Shown here one piece after another: positions 55,634 to 64,000 of a stretch of 64,000 bases of DNA. Under the pieces are notes generated by a model. It did not search any database and was not told the origin of the DNA. It saw only the letters and a program-made list of their open reading frames with translations. The stretch comes from Erigeron canadensis (taxonomy: Eukaryota > Streptophyta > Magnoliopsida > Asterales > Asteraceae). The position numbers and the translations under genes are program-made. The DNA lies in contig NC_057768.1 in NCBI RefSeq assembly GCF_010389155.1, positions 22,329,966 through 22,393,965 on the forward strand. The letters run 5' to 3'. Position 1 is the stretch's first letter, and each line of letters opens with the position of its first letter.

Positions 55634-56500
55634 TTTAGATAACAGAAAATGTTTTGTCCTTTAAATTCAAGCTCCCTCCTTTTCTTTCTCTGTGTCTCAC
55701 ACTCTCATCTCATCTCTCTCTAGTACTACGTACATATAGATATAATGTATATATAGATTCTGTATAGATTGCATTATTATTAAGACATGTTGGAGCTAGT
55801 TTGGACCATATGTTTTCTTACCTTTATTTTCCTCTATTTTGCCTTTTCTGTTTTTATTAGTTTTACTTACAACAATTATAAAAAGGAAAATTACAATGAC
55901 ATCGTCACTGACAATCTAATACATGCTTAAAAACTTGTACATTTTATATTAAAAACCGTCACCTGAATTTTTAACACCAAGGTATAAATTATAATGCATC
56001 AAATTTGTTTTTACTCAGGAATGTTATTAACAAAACCCAATTTATAAAAAATAGCAAAAGCAATGTATTTTTCTTTTTATAATTATGGCAGGTAATAATA
56101 TGTAAACAGCAAACAGTAAACATCTCAAAATAATTTTTTCACATCAATCATAAAAAAGTAAAATGCTAAATGAAGTCCTTAAGGCTTCACTTAATGTGCA
56201 TAAAAAAGTTATACGTTTCTATATCAAAAGCTCACCCCTGATTTTTATGGTAAGTGTACAATTATTTAATGCACCTTAAAGAAAGCCCTAAACCCTAAAA
56301 AAAATGGTATATATATTAAGATTGATATAGTATGAGATTTTCTGACTGCAAATTTCATTTCAATATAAAAAAGTTGTATTAGACACGTGTCACTTTTGAC
56401 GTCTCCTTACATTTTTTTGCAACAAATGAAGACTTTTATCCTAAATTGCGCCCTTGTATATATTGATAATCACCTTTTATCGAAAGTTAAGATAAGATAA
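55634..56500 (-). promoter_or_regulatory. Upstream region of the NADP-malic enzyme gene
   Basis: On the minus strand a TATATATA run (55748-55755) lies about 115 bases before the ATG and is followed by a GA-rich leader (GAGAGAGATGAGATGAG). That makes a plausible core promoter. A repeat related to the one at 20047-20215, inverted, lies at about 55890-56060. Confidence 0.45.
55890..56060 (-). repeat. Second copy (inverted) of the 20047-20215 MITE-like repeat
   Basis: The complement reads 'acggtttttaatataaaatg', 'tacaagtttttaagcatgta' and 'gtcagtgac', matching the order at about 20130-20190. Confidence 0.55.
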
Positions 56501-57342
56501 TTATGACTAGTCTTATGCAACTATCTTGTAGTAAACTGTACAAAACGTACATTTAGGAATAAAAAACCGTACCTCTACAAGCCAGCATATGTAATACATA
56601 ATAACGTATAAAGACATTATGGTCAAAGTTTCAGGCTTGAGTATGTGATATATGTGTTTGTAAAAAATAAAGGTTAGATGTGTCAAAGTATGTGTGTATG
56701 AATATACATATATATACATGCACCCAAAATGATGGTGGCAGAAGGCAAAAGGCAAAGAATGGAGTACAGAATGAGACAGAAGGATGCAAAAGTAAGGAAC
56801 AATGTTTCTTTCTCCAACTTTATACATTTTTATACTTTCTTTCGTGGGTTCAAGTTTGATTTGCTAAATGGCTAAGAATTGCATTCCGATTGATGTCGAT
56901 ACGACTAATTCCTTTAATAAATTAACATTTAATAAATAAACAATTTTGGTGGAAACAAAACGTGTTTAAATCATATAAATGGATCAACACAACGAACACG
57001 TTTACCAAATTGCTTGTGTTTAGGATGGCCTTCCAAACCTTATTACATAGCCATATAGGCTCCATGAAGACAACTTGTTTCCTCAACAAGGTTAACCCTT
57101 GCTTCCTTTTCTCTCTATTATTTGTGTTCAACTCATATTCCGCCTTAAAGGTAATACGTAACTTAAGTTGGCCCTTTTGTAACTAAATTGGAGTCGAAAC
57201 TCCATTACAGATGATCGCTACAACACATACTGATTAGATTAAAAGTTGGCATCCCTAAAACACAAGGAATACAATACATAACACAAACTACATCATGTGA
57301 CAAACGTAATGATACATGGAATTTGCAAACTTTGTGAGACTT
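56501..57342. other. Intergenic; LEUNIG 3' side
   Basis: AT-rich with no supported gene. The bases next to 57343 are presumably the LEUNIG 3' UTR. Open frames here (for example 56513-56827 and 56922-57131) have no domain and are taken as chance. Confidence 0.5.
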
Positions 57343-60300
57343 TCACTTCCAAAGTTTAACAATTTTATCATGGCTAGCTGAAGCTACCAAACCTGTAACC
57401 GTCGACAATGCCAAACCAGCAATTAGCCCTTCATGTGCTGACAATGTCATTGTCTTGTTCTCTGACATGTTCCATAGCTCCAAAGACTATCAACAAGACA
57501 GCAGCAGACGAGTTACAAGAGTAAGCGCAAGGAACATGTCAGAAAAAGATAATCTCTCATCCTCGTAACAAATACGATTTCCATGTGTTCATTTCACCAC
57601 AATTAATGCATATTTATAAAAAAAATAACCCACTGGCAAGTGTGCAGAAAGAATGAAGATAATAAAAGCATTGGAATTTTATAAACATGCAAAAATGATA
57701 ATCACTATGAATAGAAGACATTGAAATTAGAATATATGATTAGAGATCTAGAAAAATGTTCACGTGGAGATTAAAGCAATTTCTCCATATGTTAAAAGTG
57801 TAGAGATTTAGAAGCAAATTTTGGGCCGTGTCTAAGCCCTAATGGAAGCGTGTACTTCGTTAATCTATCACTATTTAATCATGTAAATACGCCAAAAAAG
57901 ATGTATAACTAAACCTTTTCTTATGACTTGTTGAGAAAATCGGAAAGCTAACCTGGTAACAGCCAATGACCAACAACGAAGCATAACTAGGATGGAAGAC
58001 ACAAGAATGGAACTTGTTTCCATTACAGCTGAGGTCATGTATACACTCTCCTTCATTTCCGGACATAAAGGACCACACCCTAACGGAATCCTCACTAACA
58101 GATGCTAGATACTCGCCTTTTGGGTCCCAACAAACAGAATGAATTGGTTTAGTATGTCCCTAAATTGCAAAATCCCACCAAAGTTTATTAACAACTTCAT
58201 ATAAAGAAAATATACATAAATATAAAAGATGAGTACAAAAGAACCTGTAAAGAATGTCGACAAACTTGTGTCTCCACATCCAGTATTGACACGATGTTCT
58301 CTGCTGCAGCTGCAAGATATCTTCCGTGGCGTGGCTGGAATCTCACTTGAGCCGTCCCACCCTGATCCATCAACACTCAAAACGGTACAGTTAATGCATT
58401 TGGTACAAGTGAGGCCTGTCCCAGAAAGCATGGCCTTTTTGGACCCTGACCAATCCTTACTCCTTAGCCAGGTCATGCTCAGTCCGAACCGGACTTTGAT
58501 TTAATAATCAGCACTGTTTTGCTTTTTATATCTCATGGGACACATGATCGTCTACTACCAAATTACAAAAAAAAAAAAAACTTGTATTCACATACATAAC
58601 AGTGTTAAAGGAGGAGACACATGGTGGAAGTCTTCGGTTTCATGTCTCCTTTCATGAGTAACAATGTCCCATCTCACATCATGGAACTTTAAAGTTTAAA
58701 AAGTTTATAGTGGTAAATGGAACTAACTCCTATTAGATATTATGGAACAAAAGGAAAGCCTGCCCATTTTTAATCGACAGAAATGTATTTAAAATTAAAA
58801 AGCACAAAGGTTTATCATAGTTAATATACCTTAAATACACGTGCACAGCTACCATTATTTATGCTCCAGTACCTGATTTCCCCATCCCCATCGCATGAGC
58901 ATATCAGGTCATCTTTATTAGGGTGAAAGTCCAATGACATCACAGATGCAGAATGCCCCATAAAGTTACGTAATGAAAACCCAGGCTGCAATTCAAATAA
59001 ACAGGCAGAACTAAATCTCTAACTAATCCAACCATGGAGTCAAAAGTTGAAACTTTTAGAAATACATTGAATTTGAATCAGCAGCAAAAAAGTGAACTAA
59101 CATTATCAGCATCCCAAACACGGACTGTTTTATCAAAAGATGATGTTGCAAGTCGTGGCATGCTTGGGCTGAAGCGTACATCTGTAATCATTGATGTATG
59201 TTCTTCAAGAGTGCTCTTTGGTTTTAGTGAATCTGTATACCACAATACAGCCTGCGTTACAAACCCATCACACATTAATTTCTTGTTCTTGAGTTTGAAA
59301 AAATAAAAAATCACAAAGATAATAACCTTTTTCTGATGTCTACAAGTTAGAAAGAAAGGAAATGCTGAGTTTTAATTACGCTTGGAATTTTTCTCAAGTT
59401 GAAAAGGGGAAGAAAAGCAAATCATTTTTTAACTATATTGTTCCTATCCATATTTTGTCATCTCTCTACCAGCTATAAAATTTAAGACAGAAGACAAGGA
59501 GTAGCTTTGTAATTAATAATGTTAAGAAATAAGAGAGGACATGTAAAATAACTAAAGAAAAGAGAAGGGTTAGCTTTGTAATTATAGAGAATTAGGTGGT
59601 GTTCTAAAATTAGCTTTCTGTCATTAAAAATGTTAGGATACTCGATAAAGGGTTAGTTATCACTAAAAATGTTATCAGAGTAAACAAAGGGGTAGTTTCG
59701 TTGTAAAATATGTTTACGTAGCCTTGGTTAAAGTTATGAAAAAAACAATAGCCAGAAGTCATAAACGTAGCCACCATTTCCATCTTTTTCTCCAACAAAG
59801 ATACTTTGGAAGCATGACAAAGTCTATTCTCGACGTGCTTTCTCTAAATCTTTTAATCTCCACATTTTCTTTTTACAAAGTGAAATCTTGGTTCAAATTA
59901 GATATATCATTATGCAATTAATGCTCAGATGTTAATAAAGTAATCTTGGTATTGTTACCTTTTTATCATGGCCACCACTCGCGAGAAGTTTACCATCTGA
60001 AGAAAAATGGCAGCAGACTACCTTGCTCGCACTGGCACGAACAGAATTCACCTCTGTAAATGTGAACTCTACTTTTCCATAGAAAATGGTGAGAAATCAT
60101 ACTAGTGAAAGAAAAAAAAACCACCATAGTATGAGAAAGTCAAGACCAGTAGCTTTGAACAAATGTTGGATTGTAATTATGAAGGAAAAATATTTAACAA
60201 TCTATGGACACATTTAGCCATTATAGTTCATTCTTGCAGTATATCATAACATTTTTTAAAGACAATGGTTCAAAAAGTCTAACAAGAATAGAGAAGTAAA

Positions 60301-63300
60301 CAAAGCAAGTTATACTGGGAGATAAGGCTAGATGAAAGTTGCAAAGACAGAAAAACACCTTTATATTGGGATATAAAATAAACAACCTTCTACTTATAGG
60401 CTATAGTAAACAGAAGACAATATTCATCGCAATTTCCTAAAACATGCAAAACGGTCTTTACTTATAAGTTACAACCACGGAAGACTCATTATCATGGCTT
60501 AAGTTAGGATATATTAAATTGCTAATGGCTCAAACACATAATATATTAATTGGTTTGAACATTTCCCAAAGCTAACCAAGAGCTTAAAACCTCATTAACT
60601 CAAAATTGTTCTATTTGTGATTTTATTACTGATTACTTTTGTAATTATATGTGTTTATTTTCAGGTAAAAACTAGACAAGGAAGTGTTCACGGGTCAACA
60701 AAACCAGATCGAACTTATTTTCCACCATTAACATGCCCATCAAGCCATTTAGCCAACTTCGATGAACAATTTTTCAAGCAAGGTTATATACGTTATAATG
60801 ATACACCATGTGACTCACCTTTGCTTACATCCATACAACGGCCAACAGCATCCCTTGGATCAGTCTCATCATGAGATAAAAAAGACTCGACATTATCATC
60901 AAGAGATCCGTCCTCCACAAAACGATCCATGTCAGCCTGCACAAAGTCCTTATCATCCCACTGCAAAAATATTGCCAATAAGAACTAAAATGCAATATAC
61001 CTTAACCATCTCACCACAAACGTTACTTCACACTCACCAATTGATTTGATGGGGAGGTAAGAGTGGGGGGACCATCCGTGCCAAACATCATCAAAGGCTT
61101 TGACGAGGTCCCATTATGTGGCAATGCAGGCATTGATATTACATCTCCAGGTGTGTGAGTTGATGGCGTTGAAGGTGCTGAACTTGGTGATGGTCCTGCG
61201 GTGTTTGCAGTTCCAGAACTGTTTGCAGGTCCCGAAGATGACACGGGCTGCTTCCTCTTTCTTCCAGCCTGGTTAATGGAAGCATTAGACATTATTATAA
61301 ACTATAAAGTGTATTCAAGGATAAACTTTCTACACTTGACCACAGTAGTTTATTTTCCTCATCATTAACCTCGACTAACTTATAACGAATCTAATAGGGT
61401 GTTTGAATGAGCAGGTTGGGTAATAAACTCTCTACGTATCAGATCAAGTTGACTAATCCTGAATAGGGTTGTTTGGATGAGCAGGTTGGGTAATAAATTC
61501 TGTACGTATCAGATCAGGTTGACTAATCCTGCATTTTCTCTTAATGTTTTGTTTATAAATAACAAGTGTGTCAAAGAGATTATAGCATTACATAATCAGG
61601 AGAATATCTAAATTTTCTGAATAGAACAGTTTAGGAGGTCTTATAGATTAAAGATTTTCATTTGGCAATCATTAACTATTTTCTGTTATACCCTAGAGAT
61701 CAGCTAAACCGAATCAATCCATTTATAAGTAAATGTATCATATTCACCACCTCCACCTTTTTTCTTTTCTTTTTACTAGTCAGAGTTCTTACAGCAATTC
61801 TTGCCCAATGTAAAACTTTGAGACTAGGAATCAGAATCAGATAGTCAGTTGCTTAAAGTCGGCAATAATATCAGAATCAGCTAAATCTTGTAAGCCACAC
61901 GTCTAAATCTGATTATTCCGACACTAAAAAGAATCTGATAAATAACATGACTTTTATCCTACCACTCTGCTGACTATTGCCTTTTCAAATTGCTATAATC
62001 AGTGTAAAGGCACATCTAAAAAAGCCAAAACTTTGCATTCCATATGAAAGTGAACTGACCTGATCATTTCCTCTAAAGGAGTTTGACATGCTGCCATCAC
62101 CAGTTACACTGCTTGTCCCCAATATCTTATCTTGTTGAAGATTTAGATTAGAATTCTGAATTATTGGAGCAGAAAGAGAATGCTGAAGATGCTGCTGCTG
62201 CTGCTGGCTACCGTTTTGTTGCTGCAGCTGTTGCTGTTGCTGCTGCTGCTGTAACTGAGCCATCTTTAGCTGCAAAAGGTGCACTTTAGTTATTTAAAAG
62301 ACAATACATTCTTACATGCCCAAGTAGCAAAGATGACCAGTGTGTTTTGAAATGAGAAGATTAAAATTCATAAATGTAGAGATATAATGGGTTATATTCT
62401 ATTATTAACTAGTCAAATGTGCCAAAGATTATGCACTTGCCTAACACATATCATAATAATGCATATAAGATGTCAAATAGGTGGATCGGGATGGTTTGGT
62501 AAAGGTTTATCATGGCTTAGGGTTAAAATTGGTCATTATTTAGGGCAGATGAGATTTGGTTGGGTTAAATTTTCATTAGTTTTGTCCATTACATTAACTT
62601 AGCAGATAAACAATATATTTCAAGTACAAATGACTATAAAAAAAAACTGAGTAATGTTTCAACTCTTTGATCCATCTCCATTTTAGCTATTTTTTCAGTT
62701 TCCTTGTTAAATCCTTTTTATGAATAAAAGTTGAGTCATATTGACACAGATTCACAGAAATGGATTAAAATTTAAACATCCAACTCATTAGAAATCAATA
62801 TACAACCGTAACTGACTCCATTCTTACATAATATGGTAGAACCCCCCCCCCCCCCCCCCCCCCTCCCTCTTTTTTTTTTCCTCCTTCAAGGTTTGACCAA
62901 AGAAAAAGGTAGCATAAGAATTAAAAACGGTACTTTAAGTAACATATCTGGATCCCCACGTGGTAGAACAGGCATAGATGATCCAAGATTCGGAACCACA
63001 TCACCCGTGGAATTAGAGAGACCATCTTTACCCATGCTCATACTCCTATTATTAAGAAGCATTCTCAGCCTTCTGCTTTCTTCGTTAGCTGATTGTGATG
63101 TCATATTTTGTTGTGCTAACAAAAGCTGCTGCTGATGCTGTGGTGTGAGCATCTGTAGCTGATGAAGAGGCTGGGAACCCTGCATATATGACTTTTGTTG
63201 CTGTAGTAAACCAGGCCGTAGTTGCTCTAAACCCTGTGGAACCCAAACCAAGGTAGAGTAAGCACACAACTGATAGAACCTCAATCAAAGAAATATTTTT

Positions 63301-64000
63301 CTTGGGTTGCACCTTTACATTTAAACATCAAAGATTCGTAGCGTACTTTTAATTGAAAAGCGTTCAAGATTTTCAATGAGAACATACACGATCATCACAA
63401 GTTTGCCATGTTATTCAATAGGAAGGTAAAAGTATTTGATGTAACCAATCGTTCATGAACTCACCGTGAGAGGCCATCCTTTCAATGTCAAATTGTTACC
63501 CCCTTGATTTGATCCTGTAAAAAGGAACTTGGTTAAATGAATGGATGGCTAGGCATCATTTAGCAAATTTTGCATTCTGTTTCTGGTGTGATACTTTTCA
63601 TGTACCAGAGTGTCAGACTCGTGATGCGGTTTGGAAAGTGACAGAAAATCAAAAAAGTAAATGGTATAACTGGCCTATATTATTAGAAAAAAATTAAAAA
63701 CAAGGAATATTTAGATTTGAAAAAACTTTTCTTTGTAAAATCACAAATAAAGGCAATTTCCACTTACAAGACAGGGTATGCTAATTTAGTTTTTTCAATT
63801 TACCAAACACTTGTTTTTGTTTGGTTCACTTCTAGGAAGTAAATGAAAGAAAAGTGTTGCTAAACAGAACCTAAAACAAAATGTGAGTGGTGCTTGCATA
63901 TGAAATAGATGAACATGACTATTATCCAAAGAGTTAAACCAATATTACCAGGAATTCCAAGTAACGACCCCTCAGGACCTGCAGCACGGGGGTTCAATAT
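57343..64000 (-). CDS. LUG: Transcriptional co-repressor LEUNIG (5' end outside the window), 12 exons visible
   Basis: In transcript order the visible exons are 64000-63949 (partial), 63514-63465, 63233-62934, 62269-62060, 61268-61038, 60960-60819, 60068-59959, 59251-59102, 58985-58830, 58361-58245, 58159-57953 and 57486-57343. Together they encode 622 residues to the stop, all in frame. The N-terminal LisH/LUFS region lies beyond 64000. Visible are a Gln-rich centre (MAQLQ followed by several Q runs), [20 protein letters not shown], the [20 protein letters not shown] block diagnostic of LEUNIG, and then seven or so WD40 repeats ending [12 protein letters not shown]. Examples are [38 protein letters not shown] and [18 protein letters not shown] works with SEUSS-type adaptors to repress floral homeotic and other genes in the nucleus. 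At the 60819/60068 junction the frame gives SKEFTFTEV where I would expect SKGFTFTEV. Confidence 0.95.
61393..61531. repeat. Tandem duplication of about 69 bp in a LEUNIG intron
   Basis: 'gagcaggttgggtaataaa' and 'gttgactaatcctg' each occur twice in the same order, one unit apart, with a few substitutions. Confidence 0.85.
62842..62863. repeat. 22-base poly-C tract in a LEUNIG intron
   Basis: Uninterrupted C run followed by a T run, just downstream of the exon at 62934-63233 in transcript order. Confidence 0.9.

Overview
The window is nuclear DNA from a flowering plant. The genes are intron-rich with GT-AG introns, intergenic DNA is AT-rich, and the proteins are plant-specific or plant-type: a LEUNIG co-repressor, a class A GATA factor, a MUT9-like kinase and a plastid-type NADP-malic enzyme. 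The gene and repeat mix fits a eudicot with a moderately large, transposon-filled genome, possibly Asteraceae, but no sequence here proves the family. I found no bacterial, organellar or CRISPR features and no previously undescribed system. The most informative new material is a set of transposon insertions whose target-site duplications can be read directly.

Layout, left to right. An LTR-like remnant fills 1-1560. A small basic nuclear-looking protein gene runs 2262-5248 (+). A repeat-filled gap follows to 10286. An RCC1-repeat protein gene lies at 10287-14426 (+). Two copies of a dispersed GC-headed repeat sit at 15350-16127, next to an intronless SWIM/RING protein gene at 16275-17051 (-). 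A gap from 17052 to 21033 holds a Mutator-like foldback element, a SINE and a decayed LINE 3' end. A GATA zinc-finger gene lies at 21034-22131 (+).

The right half carries four minus-strand genes: peptidyl-tRNA hydrolase 2 (33482 down to 23852), a MUT9-like/casein-kinase-I-like kinase (42131 down to 36551), NADP-malic enzyme (55633 down to 48403), and LEUNIG (from beyond 64000 down to 57343, 5' end missing). I rebuilt exon structures by following reading frame and splice phase; the exon lengths of every gene sum to an open frame.

The genes are not an operon and show no shared pathway. What ties the right half together is intron colonisation. The PTH2 introns hold three hAT-type elements, a kinase intron holds a solo LTR and another a SINE, and the malic-enzyme introns hold a copia-type solo LTR and a MITE built from about 85-bp repeats. 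All reading frames appear intact despite these insertions.
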